Assembly: GCA_011523395.1 (NCBI GenBank)
Contig: WTGW01000083.1
Coordinates: 1 to 51,138 of the forward strand
Origin: Acidimicrobiia bacterium
Lineage (GTDB): Bacteria > Actinomycetota > Acidimicrobiia > Spongiisociales > Spongiisociaceae
DNA length: 51,138 nt
Direction of reading: 5' to 3'
The position numbers were made by a program, and so were the translations under genes. Shown piece after piece: positions 33,286 through 41,069 of the stretch (position 1 is the stretch's first letter; each line of letters opens with the position of its first letter). The notes below the pieces were generated by a model that did not search any database, was not told the DNA's origin, and saw only the letters and a list, made by a program, of their open reading frames with translations.

Positions 33286-33318
33286 ATGACCTCTACGACC
33301 TACCTCGTCGGAGGTCAT
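33286..33318. repeat. Inverted repeat between transposase remnant and ECF operon
   Basis: ATGACCTC and GAGGTCAT are perfect inverted repeats, with ACGA/TCGT able to extend the stem inside. It may be a hairpin terminator, an IS end relic or an operator for the ECF genes; the sequence does not decide. Confidence 0.4.
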
Positions 33319-33373
33319 GGTCGCTCCGGGCCAAGTGAATGAATGGTGAGGATGTACAAAATCTCCGGTTTCG

Positions 33374-33403
33374 CCGACAGCGCGTGTCCCCGTCAAATAT
33401 GCT
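33374..33403 (+). promoter_or_regulatory. Candidate promoter of the ECF transporter operon
   Basis: CCGACA (33374-33379), 18 bp, then TATGCT (33398-33403) give a weak sigma-70-like promoter about 35 bp before the S-component start. A GGGAGG ribosome site follows at 33421. No known riboswitch motif was seen in this leader. Confidence 0.4.
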
Positions 33404-33436
33404 TCCGTCGGAGCGCTAGACGGGAGGCGATAGGGC

Positions 33437-34039
33437 ATGAGCGCGATCAAAGACGGTCTCCGATTCAAGACAGCTTTCACGACAACGGCATGGGTACTCA
33501 TCCCGGTGGCTATCGGGATCAACCTCATCGGAAGGTTCTTCACCCAGACCTTGAACCTGCCACTGTTCCTCGACACCATCGGCACCACCATGGCGGCCTT
33601 CCTGGCGGGGCCATGGGTAGCGGCAGTTGCCGGGGTGCTCACGAACCTGGTGATCGGGCTCACGCTCGAGGCTACGTCGATCCCCTTCGGGATCGTGAAC
33701 GCGGCCATCGGGATCGTGGCCGGTGTCATGGCGGCGCACGGGTTCCTTCGCTCTACGGGCAAGATCATCTTGACGATGCTCTGCCTGACCGCGATCACCA
33801 TCATCACCGCGACCCCCATAGTGGTTCTCGTCTTCGAAGGCGTCTCCGGGTCAGGCGTCGACGCGGTTACGGGATTCTTCGTGGCTTCCGGGCAAGGTAT
33901 GGTCGAGTCGGTGATCGGTCAGCAGTTGGTCACTTCACCGCTCGACAAGGTGCTGACGGTGCTCTTTGCGTTCGCCCTGATCAAGGGCGTCCCGCAGCGT
34001 TACCGGCCACCGTTCGGCCGAGAGGTCATACCGTTCTGA
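33437..34039 (+). CDS. ECF transporter S component (substrate-binding membrane subunit)
   Basis: A 200-aa hydrophobic protein with about six membrane helices, matching ECF S components: LPLFLDTIGTTMAAFLAGPW and VAAVAGVLTNLVIG are typical of the group. S components bind the vitamin or base with high affinity and dock on the EcfT-EcfA-EcfA' module. The module is encoded directly downstream, so this is a dedicated (group I) system. Vitamin specificity cannot be read from the residues; the uridine phosphorylase in the same operon suggests a nucleoside or nucleobase ligand (inference). The ATG at 33437 follows GGGAGGCGATAGGGC. Confidence 0.85.
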   Translation: MSAIKDGLRFKTAFTTTAWVLIPVAIGINLIGRFFTQTLNLPLFLDTIGTTMAAFLAGPWVAAVAGVLTNLVIGLTLEATSIPFGIVNAAIGIVAGVMAAHGFLRSTGKIILTMLCLTAITIITATPIVVLVFEGVSGSGVDAVTGFFVASGQGMVESVIGQQLVTSPLDKVLTVLFAFALIKGVPQRYRPPFGREVIPF

Positions 34040-34103
34040 CCCGCTAGATGGTCTGCCTGTGAACCATCGACGTCTCTCAGGGCGGACGCCGTGAGGGGCG
34101 TCG

Positions 34104-34955
34104 ATGGCTAGCAGGGCACGTCGAGTGGCTCCGCTGGCGGACCACGACGACCATCCTGATGTAGTGGAAGCCGACACGGCCACCTGGTCCCCGGCTCGGG
34201 TCGCCGAGCTATACGACATCGGGAACACCTGGCTTCACCGGACCCATCCACTGACCAAGCTGTCGGCGGTGCTTCCTCTCACGGTTGCCGGATTCGTCGG
34301 CGACGGCGCAGGAGTACCGGTCATCCTCCTGGCAGTGGCGATAGTGACCCTGGTGGTGTCCCGCCTCGGCATCATCGCACTGAAGTCCCTCCGGCTCATG
34401 GCCCCGATGACCTTGGCGCTGGTCATTATCCATGGAGTGGTCCGCCCGTACGACTCAGAGCCGCTGGCAGCCTGGGGCCCGATCTCGGTCAACGCCGAAG
34501 GCTTGGCCCTCGCCGGAACGACCGCGGCGCGCCTGGCCGTGTTTGTCATCGCCGTGACCGCCGCTATGGCGACCGTCCACCCCAAGATCTTCGCCACGGC
34601 CCTCATCCAGCGGGGGGTCTCCCACAAGCTGGCCTACGCCTATCTCGCCGGGGCCGAGTTGATCCCGGAGATGAGGCTCCGGGCCACCCAGATTCTCGAG
34701 GCCCAGCAGTCCCGCGGCTTCGACACCAAAGGGAGCCTGCCGCGGCGCTTGCGGACTCTCTTCGCACTGCTCAAACCGCTGCTGGTGAGTTCCCTGATCG
34801 GGGTAGAGATGAGGACGCTCGCCCTGGAGTCCCGCGGGTTCTCCCTGCCAGGCAGGCGGACAGCCGCGGTCGCGGTCCGGGAGAGGGGAAGGCTGCTCCA
34901 GAGGAGCCTGCTCCTGGCCTCGATCCCGCTGCTCGTCCTGGCGATCATCTGGTGA
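34104..34955 (+). CDS. ecfT: ECF transporter transmembrane coupling protein EcfT
   Basis: A 283-aa EcfT protein with an N-terminal cytoplasmic extension and about five to six membrane helices. The two short diagnostic motifs (Ala/Ser-Arg-Gly type) are present as QQSRGFDTKG and LESRGFSLPG; in known complexes they lie in the coupling helices that contact the ATPases. The start region IGNTWLHRTHPLTKLSA fits the family's conserved HPLTK segment. The stop overlaps the GTG of the first ATPase (GTGA), so translation is coupled. It lies 64 bp after the S component. Confidence 0.88.
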   Translation: MASRARRVAPLADHDDHPDVVEADTATWSPARVAELYDIGNTWLHRTHPLTKLSAVLPLTVAGFVGDGAGVPVILLAVAIVTLVVSRLGIIALKSLRLMAPMTLALVIIHGVVRPYDSEPLAAWGPISVNAEGLALAGTTAARLAVFVIAVTAAMATVHPKIFATALIQRGVSHKLAYAYLAGAELIPEMRLRATQILEAQQSRGFDTKGSLPRRLRTLFALLKPLLVSSLIGVEMRTLALESRGFSLPGRRTAAVAVRERGRLLQRSLLLASIPLLVLAIIW

Positions 34956-35860
34956 GTGGCGCCGGCCTGCCGGAGACTGAGAGCCTGGCCACCTCCACCT
35001 TCGCCACCTTCGAGGACTTCACGTTCCAATACGACACGGCCTCCGAGCCATCACTGACCGATTTGAATCTCGGCTTGCGTGCCGACCAGCTCACGCTGAT
35101 CTCCGGGCCGTCCGGAGGTGGCAAGTCGACGCTGGCCCGGGTTGTGGCCGGGTTCATCCCGCGACCGCTCGGGGGGAGTTTCGAGGGTACGGCGAGGGTG
35201 CTGGGGCATGACGTGGACACCGCTCCACCACACGCGCTCACCGAGGCGGTCGGCGTCGTGTTCGACAACCCGTTCGATCAGCTGACCGCCGCCACGAGCA
35301 CAGCGTTCGACGAGGTCGCCTACGCCCTGGAGAACGAGGGCCTCCCGCCGGCCGAGATCGTGGCTAGAGCACTGGAGGCGCTGGAGAGCGTGGGGCTGGC
35401 CGAGATGACGGGCCGGCACCCCCGCCGCCTGTCTGGTGGCCAATCACAGCGGCTTGCCATTGCCTGCGCTCTGGCCCAGAGAAAGCCGATCCTGGTCCTC
35501 GACGACCCGACTTCCCAGCTCGATCCCACCGGTCGGGAGGAGGTCGTCTCGTTGGTCAGGACGCTGCGGGACGTGAACACCACAGTCGTCCTGGTGGCGC
35601 AGGACCTGGGCCACTGGCTCGAGATGGCGGATCGGCTGGTCATCCTGGATGGTGGCCGAGTGACCGCCGACGGCCATCCGGCAACGCTGCTGGCCGACCC
35701 TCGCCTCCTCGACGGAAGGATCCTGGTTCCCCGCTGCGTCACCGTCTGGGCCGACCTGCGTCGGCGCGGGATCGCCCTGGGTGACACTCCCCCGCTGACC
35801 ACCGACCAGCTGGTCAGCTCCCTTCGGAACCTCGGTAGGGAGCGGGAGCCGACTCCGTGA
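34952..35860 (+). CDS. ecfA1: ECF transporter ATPase 1
   Basis: A 302-aa ABC ATPase, one half of the EcfA-EcfA' heterodimer. Walker A is GPSGGGKSTLA, the Q-loop segment is VFDNPFDQLTA (the usual Q is replaced by D-N in FDNP), the signature is LSGGQSQRLAIACAL and Walker B is ILVLDDPTSQLDP; the second acidic residue of Walker B is Asp rather than the common Glu. Starts at GTG 34952 overlapping the EcfT stop and ends in GTGA overlapping the second ATPase. It energises uptake of the S-component ligand. Confidence 0.87.
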   Translation: MSGAGLPETESLATSTFATFEDFTFQYDTASEPSLTDLNLGLRADQLTLISGPSGGGKSTLARVVAGFIPRPLGGSFEGTARVLGHDVDTAPPHALTEAVGVVFDNPFDQLTAATSTAFDEVAYALENEGLPPAEIVARALEALESVGLAEMTGRHPRRLSGGQSQRLAIACALAQRKPILVLDDPTSQLDPTGREEVVSLVRTLRDVNTTVVLVAQDLGHWLEMADRLVILDGGRVTADGHPATLLADPRLLDGRILVPRCVTVWADLRRRGIALGDTPPLTTDQLVSSLRNLGREREPTP

Positions 35861-36666
35861 TCCACCTGAACGACGTCCGCTACACGTACCCGAAAGGTGG
35901 AGCAGAGGCGATCCGGGGAATCAGCCTGGACGTGTCCATGGGCGAGACCCTGTTCGTCCTGGGTCATAACGGGGCCGGCAAGTCGACGATGCTCCGCTTG
36001 TTCAACGGACTGCTCAAGCCCGGTTCTGGGACGGTCACGGTCGACGGCACCGACACAAGGGAGGTGAGGCCAGCCCAACTCTCGCGAACCGTGGGGCTGG
36101 TGTTCCAGAATCCTGACGCGCAGTTGTTCCGGGACCGGGTCTCCGAAGAGGTGTCCTTCGGCGCCGAGAACGGCTCGGGAGATGACGACGCGACCGAGCG
36201 CCACGAGCGGGCCATGGCCCTGCTCGACCTCGAGTCGGTCGCGGACAGCAACCCCTACGACCTGACGCTCTCGTGGCGAAAGCGGGTTGCCATCGCGTCC
36301 GTAGTGGCCATGGGGACGCCCATCCTGGTGCTCGACGAACCCACCGGCGGCCAGGACGCAGACGGGACCCGGGTTCTCACCGACCTCATCTCCGACACGC
36401 GCCGCCGCGGTCACGGCTGCGTCGTGGTGACCCATGACGTGGATCTGGCCTTCGACTGCGCCGACCGGGTCGTGGTGCTCCGGGACGGCAAGATCCATCT
36501 GGAGGGCAGTCCGATGTCAGTGCTCGGCAACCCGCTCCTGTCAAGAGCCGGGGTGGAGCCCTCCACCATGCATCAGATCTCCGGTGGCATAGGGTTGGAC
36601 CCGCCGGCGCGCGGGGTTGATGAACTGGAAGAATATCTCGAAGCCGCAGGAGGTCGGATTCCATGA
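35857..36666 (+). CDS. ecfA2: ECF transporter ATPase 2, degenerate ABC signature
   Basis: A 269-aa second ATPase. Walker A is GHNGAGKSTML, the Q-loop is VFQNPDAQLF, Walker B is ILVLDEPTGGQDA and the switch His is in VVTHDVD. The ABC signature, normally LSGGQ, reads LSWRKRVAIA, so the composite ATP site that uses this signature may be inactive. Such asymmetry is known in heterodimeric ABC ATPases. GTG start coupled to ATPase 1; its TGA overlaps the ATG of uridine phosphorylase. Confidence 0.85.
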   Translation: MIHLNDVRYTYPKGGAEAIRGISLDVSMGETLFVLGHNGAGKSTMLRLFNGLLKPGSGTVTVDGTDTREVRPAQLSRTVGLVFQNPDAQLFRDRVSEEVSFGAENGSGDDDATERHERAMALLDLESVADSNPYDLTLSWRKRVAIASVVAMGTPILVLDEPTGGQDADGTRVLTDLISDTRRRGHGCVVVTHDVDLAFDCADRVVVLRDGKIHLEGSPMSVLGNPLLSRAGVEPSTMHQISGGIGLDPPARGVDELEEYLEAAGGRIP

Positions 36667-37454
36667 AGCATGATCCGTTGAGCACCGACAGGCCCCAGCA
36701 CCATATCCGATGCCTGCCGGGCGACGTCGCCGACAAGGTGCTCCTGCCAGGCGATCCCAAGCGAGCAGAGTTGATCGCGGGCCTCCTCGACGATGCCCGC
36801 CACGTTGCCACCAATCGGGAGTACACCACCTACACCGGGACCTACCGGGGCATGCCGGTGTCCGTGACGTCGACCGGCATAGGCTGCCCGTCTGCGGCCA
36901 TCGCGATCGAAGAACTCACCAGCGTGGGCGCCAGGACCTTCATACGCACCGGGACCAGCGGGTCGATGAGTCCCGACGTCGGGCCGGGTGATGTGATCGT
37001 CGGTACGGCCGCGATCCGGGAGGAGGGAACGGGAACCTCCTACCTTCCCGTCGAGTTCCCGGCTGTGGCCGACCTCGACCTGACCTACTGCCTGCGGGCG
37101 GCGGCCGAGGCGCTGGGACTGCCGGTTCGGGTGGGGGTGCTCCACTCGAAGGACTCCTTCTACTCCCACCGCGATCCGGACCGGCTCCCGGTGGCCCAGG
37201 AGATGCGGGGCAAGCGGGCCGCCTGGACGGCGGGAGGCGCCCTGGCGTCGGAGATGGAGACCTCCACGCTCTTCGTTCTCGGATCCATGCTCCGGCTCAG
37301 GACCGGGTCGATCTGCTTGGTTGCGAGCTCGCAGGACGCATCAACCCGTCTGACGCCCGAAGACTCGGAGCGCCTGGTCACGAGGGTGGTGACGGCCGCG
37401 CTCGACGCCCTGGTTCTCGACGAATCGAACGCCATGGAAGGCAGCACTCGATGA
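36663..37454 (+). CDS. udp: Uridine phosphorylase-like nucleoside phosphorylase
   Basis: A 263-aa NP-I family enzyme that splits a nucleoside with phosphate into base and ribose-1-phosphate. Motifs: LLPGDPKRAELIA (phosphate site), STGIGCPSAAIAIEEL, RTGTSGSMSPDVGPGDV and ASEMETSTLFVLGS, where the Glu-Met-Glu segment binds ribose. The pattern is closest to uridine phosphorylase. The ATG overlaps the upstream ATPase stop, and its own stop overlaps the next ATG, so it is synthesised with an ECF importer. This strongly links the importer to nucleoside uptake (inference). Confidence 0.87.
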   Translation: MKHDPLSTDRPQHHIRCLPGDVADKVLLPGDPKRAELIAGLLDDARHVATNREYTTYTGTYRGMPVSVTSTGIGCPSAAIAIEELTSVGARTFIRTGTSGSMSPDVGPGDVIVGTAAIREEGTGTSYLPVEFPAVADLDLTYCLRAAAEALGLPVRVGVLHSKDSFYSHRDPDRLPVAQEMRGKRAAWTAGGALASEMETSTLFVLGSMLRLRTGSICLVASSQDASTRLTPEDSERLVTRVVTAALDALVLDESNAMEGSTR

Positions 37455-38455
37455 GCACCCGAATCGACGTCCACACCCACTTCTACCCCACTTCCTACCT
37501 GGCCGCCCTGGAGAAGCGCCGCGAGATGCCGCGCGTCTACCGGGACGGCGACGTCCGGCGGTTCGTGATCTTCCCGGAGGAGGACGCCGATCCGCGCATA
37601 GGGCGCCCCATCGAGGACGGCTGGTGGACCATCCCTGGCAAGATCGGCTTCATGGACGAGAACGCCATCTCACGGTCGGTCATCTCGCTCGGCAACCCGT
37701 GGATGGAGCCCTTCGGAGGACAGCAGGGAGTCGAGCTCACCAGGGTGGTCAACGACGAGCTGGGAACACTGGAGGAGAGGACGGAGGGCCGGCTGGTGGG
37801 CCTGGGCGCCCTCCCCGCCACGGGTGTCGCCGACGTGGTGGACGAGATCGAGGCCATAGACGGCCATCCCAGCCTGCGCGGGATCGTTACGGGCCCGAGG
37901 ATCGCCCGGTTCCGCCTCGACGATCCGGAGCTGGAACCGGTATGGACGGCACTCGAGGCGCGGGATGTCCCGGTGCTCCTGCACCCCCAGGACGGTATCG
38001 CCCTCGACCTCCTCGAAGGCTACGGACACGTACTACCGGTGGGGGTGGGATTCCCGATGGAGACCACGGCGGTGGTGAGCCGGCTCGTTTTCGGCGGCGT
38101 GCTCCACAACCACCCCGATCTCAAGATCATCGTCTCCCACGGCGGCGGAACCCTGTCCGCCCTGGTAGGACGCCTCGACGCAGCCTGGCGCTCGGACGAG
38201 ATCGGCCGTTCCAGGCTTCCGGACCTCCCGTCCAAGTCGATCGCCCGGTTGTACGTCGACGCCATCACGTACGCCGCCGGCCCGTTCCAAGCCTCGATTG
38301 CCATGGTCGGGAGCGACCGAGTCATGTTCGGCACCGACCATCCCTTCTCGATCGAGGATGCCGGCGCCACGATGGACGCCATGGAAACAGTGGACGAGAC
38401 GACCCGCGACTCGATCTTCGCCGGCAACGCGTCGGCCCTCTTCGACCTGGCCTGA
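37451..38455 (+). CDS. Amidohydrolase family 2 protein (ACMSD-like)
   Basis: A 334-aa metal-dependent barrel of the ACMSD/amidohydrolase-2 group. Motifs: IDVHTHFYP (HxH at the very N-terminus), VLLHPQDG, IVSHGGGTL and MFGTDHPFS (catalytic Asp). Members are decarboxylases such as ACMSD and gamma-resorcylate decarboxylase, or hydrolases. A base decarboxylase such as a uracil-5-carboxylate-type enzyme would fit beside a uridine phosphorylase, but that is speculation. ATGA overlap with the phosphorylase; last gene of the ECF operon, followed by a strong terminator. Confidence 0.85.
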   Translation: MSTRIDVHTHFYPTSYLAALEKRREMPRVYRDGDVRRFVIFPEEDADPRIGRPIEDGWWTIPGKIGFMDENAISRSVISLGNPWMEPFGGQQGVELTRVVNDELGTLEERTEGRLVGLGALPATGVADVVDEIEAIDGHPSLRGIVTGPRIARFRLDDPELEPVWTALEARDVPVLLHPQDGIALDLLEGYGHVLPVGVGFPMETTAVVSRLVFGGVLHNHPDLKIIVSHGGGTLSALVGRLDAAWRSDEIGRSRLPDLPSKSIARLYVDAITYAAGPFQASIAMVGSDRVMFGTDHPFSIEDAGATMDAMETVDETTRDSIFAGNASALFDLA

Positions 38456-38503
38456 GGACCGAAGGCGCCCGGACCGGTCGCCGAACCTACTCTCGGCATG
38501 CTC

Positions 38504-38536
38504 GGGAGGCGGCATTGCCGACCGATGCCGCCTCTC
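38504..38536 (+). terminator. Terminator of the ECF-nucleoside operon
   Basis: GAGGCGGCAT and ATGCCGCCTC form a perfect 10-bp stem with a 9-nt loop, extendable by GG/CC past one unpaired T, followed by a C/T run. It lies 50 bp after the amidohydrolase stop. Confidence 0.65.
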
Positions 38537-38539
38537 CCC

Positions 38540-38545
38540 TAGGAT
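38540..38545 (+). promoter_or_regulatory. -10 box TAGGAT before the SDR pair
   Basis: TAGGAT lies just after the terminator and about 32 bp before the first SDR ATG, which has its own GGAGG. It is the only TANNNT candidate in the gap; no clear -35 was found. Confidence 0.35.
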
Positions 38546-38576
38546 CGTCGGGTCGGCTGGCAGGAGGACGTCCGGC

Positions 38577-39377
38577 ATGATCGAAGAGCGGTTCTCTATG
38601 GCCGGGCGCCGGGCCGTGGTCACCGGTGGCGGTGGGGGGTTCGGTAGGGCATTCTGCCGGATCCTGGCCGAGGCCGGCGCCGAGGTCATCCCGGTAGACA
38701 TCGATCGGGCCGCTGCCGAGGAAACCGCCTCGCTCGTATCGGGGGACGGTGGTCAGGCGTGGGCGATCGAGTGCGACGTAGCGGACGCGACCGCTGTCGA
38801 GGCGATGACCGATCGGCTGGAGGAGGCCGGCCAGGGCGTGGGCGTGCTGATCAACAACGCCGGCAACTCCCCACCTTCCAGGCGGGTGGCCGACATCCCC
38901 GTCCAGGAATGGGACGACGTGATCGCCGTCAACCTGCGGAGCGCGTTCCTCTGCACCCGGGCCCTGATGCCGATGATGCTGGCCACCGAGAGCCCGTCCA
39001 TCGTGAACATCGCCTCGGTGCTCGGGATGCGGGGCTTCCATCCGGACGTCATCTCCCAGGCCGGATACGCCGCCTCCAAGGCAGGCATGATCGGTCTCAC
39101 GCTCCAGACCGCGGCCGACTACGGGGAGTTCGGGCTGCGCGCCAACGCCGTGGCTCCCGGCTGGCACCTCGGCACCAACCTGAGCAAGCGGGCCGGCAAC
39201 TTCGCCACGCCCGAACAGGAGGCGAGCCTCCAGCGCACCATCCACGAGCGGATACCGCTCCAGCGAGCCTCCACCGCGGAAGAGCTCGCTCCCCTGGTCC
39301 TCTACCTGGCCAGTGACGCCTCCCGGTTCGTGAGCGGGGCGGTCATGACCCACGACGGCGGCTGGACAGCCATATGA
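38577..39377 (+). CDS. Short-chain dehydrogenase/reductase (classical SDR) 1
   Basis: A 266-aa classical SDR. The cofactor motif is VVTGGGGGFGRAF, the structural motif is LINNAGNSPP, and the catalytic Ser, Tyr and Lys are in NIASVLGM and AGYAASKAGM. An acidic residue after beta-2 (PVDIDRAAA) points to NAD. The ATG at 38577 follows CAGGAGGACG; the track start is upstream in another gene's frame. The stop overlaps the next SDR by ATGA. Substrate is unknown; two SDRs in tandem suggest successive oxidation of an alcohol or interconversion of epimers. Confidence 0.88.
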   Translation: MIEERFSMAGRRAVVTGGGGGFGRAFCRILAEAGAEVIPVDIDRAAAEETASLVSGDGGQAWAIECDVADATAVEAMTDRLEEAGQGVGVLINNAGNSPPSRRVADIPVQEWDDVIAVNLRSAFLCTRALMPMMLATESPSIVNIASVLGMRGFHPDVISQAGYAASKAGMIGLTLQTAADYGEFGLRANAVAPGWHLGTNLSKRAGNFATPEQEASLQRTIHERIPLQRASTAEELAPLVLYLASDASRFVSGAVMTHDGGWTAI

Positions 39378-40141
39378 CGGCCGCAGGCGGCACCCTGGCG
39401 GGCCGGACGGCCATCGTGACCGGAGCGGCGCAGGGAATCGGCAGGAGGGTGGCCGAGCGGTTCGCCGACGAAGGGGCCTGGGTGGTCATCGCCGACATCC
39501 AGGGTGACCTGGCCCATGAGGTAGCCGACTCCATCCTCGGTGACGGAGGCAGGGCCCTGGCCATCCGGACCGACGTGGCGGATGCGGAGAGCGTGGCCCG
39601 CATGGCCGAACGCACCCGGAGGACCGTCGGCACGGTCGACATCCTGGTGAACAACGCCGCCGATATGGCAGGGCTCCGCCGGCAGCCATTCGACAGGATC
39701 ACGGAAGCGGAGTGGGATCGGACGATGGCCGTCAACGTAAAGGGCCTGTGGCTGATGGTCCGAGCCGTGGCCGGGGGAATGCGGGAGGCCGGATACGGAA
39801 AGATCATCAACATGTCCTCCGATCTGGTGCTGTCGGGAGTGCCCGGAATGGCGCATTACGTGGGCTCGAAGGGCGCCATCTGGGCGCTGACCAGAACCCT
39901 TGCCCACGAGCTGGGACCCGACGGGATCAGGGTGAACGCGGTGGCGCCCGGCTTCACCGAGACCGAATCGGCCCTCCGCCTCGGTGGGGATGCGCCGGTG
40001 CGGAGCATCGCCCGGCGGGCGCTTCCCAGGGCCGAGACACCTGACGACCTCACCGGCACGATGCTCTACCTGGCGTCTGCGGCCTCGGACTTCGTGACCG
40101 GCCAGTTGATCGCTGTGAACGGAGGGTCCGTCCTCCATTGA
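39374..40141 (+). CDS. Short-chain dehydrogenase/reductase (classical SDR) 2
   Basis: A 255-aa classical SDR with the glycine motif IVTGAAQGIGRRV, LVNNAADM, Ser in NMSSDLVLSG and the catalytic pair in AHYVGSKGAI. Asp in IADIQGD after the second strand suggests NAD. It resembles 3-oxoacyl-reductase or sugar-alcohol dehydrogenase type SDRs. The start is coupled to SDR 1. It ends 47 bp before the stop of the convergent amidohydrolase gene. Confidence 0.88.
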   Translation: MTAAGGTLAGRTAIVTGAAQGIGRRVAERFADEGAWVVIADIQGDLAHEVADSILGDGGRALAIRTDVADAESVARMAERTRRTVGTVDILVNNAADMAGLRRQPFDRITEAEWDRTMAVNVKGLWLMVRAVAGGMREAGYGKIINMSSDLVLSGVPGMAHYVGSKGAIWALTRTLAHELGPDGIRVNAVAPGFTETESALRLGGDAPVRSIARRALPRAETPDDLTGTMLYLASAASDFVTGQLIAVNGGSVLH

Positions 40142-40187
40142 CGCCGCCTCCCGTCCGTCCGGGACCGAGGAGTCATCCGTCGAATGC

Positions 40188-41000
40188 TCAGAGATGCAGG
40201 AGCCGCGCCAGATTGTTCCCCATGATGGCTTCCATGTCCGATTCGCTCAGGTTGATCCCGAGCGGACCGTCCCTGGTGAGGGTCTCGATTATGCGTAGCT
40301 GGCTGTATGGATCCTGCACCGGACAGTCGCTGCCGAACACCATGCGGCCGGCGCCGATCGCGAGGACCGCCTCGGCAACCCTCGGCTGATGGCCCCACCC
40401 GGTCTCCAGGTACACGTTGTCGCAGTGGCGAGCCACATTGATGGCGTCGTCCGCGTACCCGATCTTCTGGGTCCCGAGATGAGCCAGGATGACCGTCGTG
40501 CCCGGATGGTCGGCGGCCAAGGGCTCCATCAGCGCCGGGACCGCGAACGGTGGATCGCCCGTGTGTATCAGGACCGGAATGTCCAGCAGAGCGGCCTCCT
40601 CCAACACCGGGTCGGTGAATTCGCGGGCCTTGGGCCAGTAGGCGTGCGCGGTCGGGTGCAGCTTCACCATGCGAAACCCCTCCTCGGCCACCAGACGCCT
40701 CAGCTCGGCCAGGCCGGCGTCCACACCCAGGTGCGGATTGAGCATGAACGTACCCACGAGCCGGTCGGGGTACTTGCGAACCGCTTCGATCACCGGCCTG
40801 TGCTGCTCACGGAAGCTGAGATCGGCCCGCTGGGTGGGACCCAACATCGGCATGACCGCCGCCCGGTCGATCACCCGGGGGCCGCCCGGGACCGGGAGCT
40901 CCTCGTCCATGATGGAGATCAGGTCGTCGGCTGTGAACGGAGGCCAACCTCGGGTGGGATCCGGGTCGTCACTGAGATGCACATGTCCGTCTACGATCAA
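40188..41000 (-). CDS. Amidohydrolase family 2 protein
   Basis: A 270-aa compact barrel of the amidohydrolase-2 group: VDGHVHLSDD (HxH at the N-terminus), RMVKLHPTAH, VLIHTGDPP, VILAHLGTQ and VFGSDCPVQDP (catalytic Asp). Shorter than the ACMSD-like protein at 37451. The start is a TTG with GGAGGTGACGG directly upstream, so the unusual start codon is well supported. It is divergent from the M20 gene, with a 69-bp gap between the start codons. Likely a lactonase or hydrolase of a small metabolite. Confidence 0.8.
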   Translation of the reverse strand: MIVDGHVHLSDDPDPTRGWPPFTADDLISIMDEELPVPGGPRVIDRAAVMPMLGPTQRADLSFREQHRPVIEAVRKYPDRLVGTFMLNPHLGVDAGLAELRRLVAEEGFRMVKLHPTAHAYWPKAREFTDPVLEEAALLDIPVLIHTGDPPFAVPALMEPLAADHPGTTVILAHLGTQKIGYADDAINVARHCDNVYLETGWGHQPRVAEAVLAIGAGRMVFGSDCPVQDPYSQLRIIETLTRDGPLGINLSESDMEAIMGNNLARLLHL

Positions 41001-41055
41001 CCGTCACCTCCGGCGCGCCATGTTACGGCTCCGGCCCCACGGATCGCGCAGCGAG

Positions 41056-41061
41056 TAGCAT
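41056..41061 (+). promoter_or_regulatory. -10 box TAGCAT of the leaderless M20 amidohydrolase gene
   Basis: TAGCAT is followed by 8 nt and the GTG start at 41070. No Shine-Dalgarno sequence lies between. This is one of several leaderless-type starts in the window. Confidence 0.5.
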
Positions 41062-41069
41062 GCGGCACC

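Noticed and set aside
33404-33436. Vitamin riboswitch in front of the ECF S component
   Set aside because: The leader is short and none of the TPP, FMN, cobalamin or preQ1 core motifs I know could be found.
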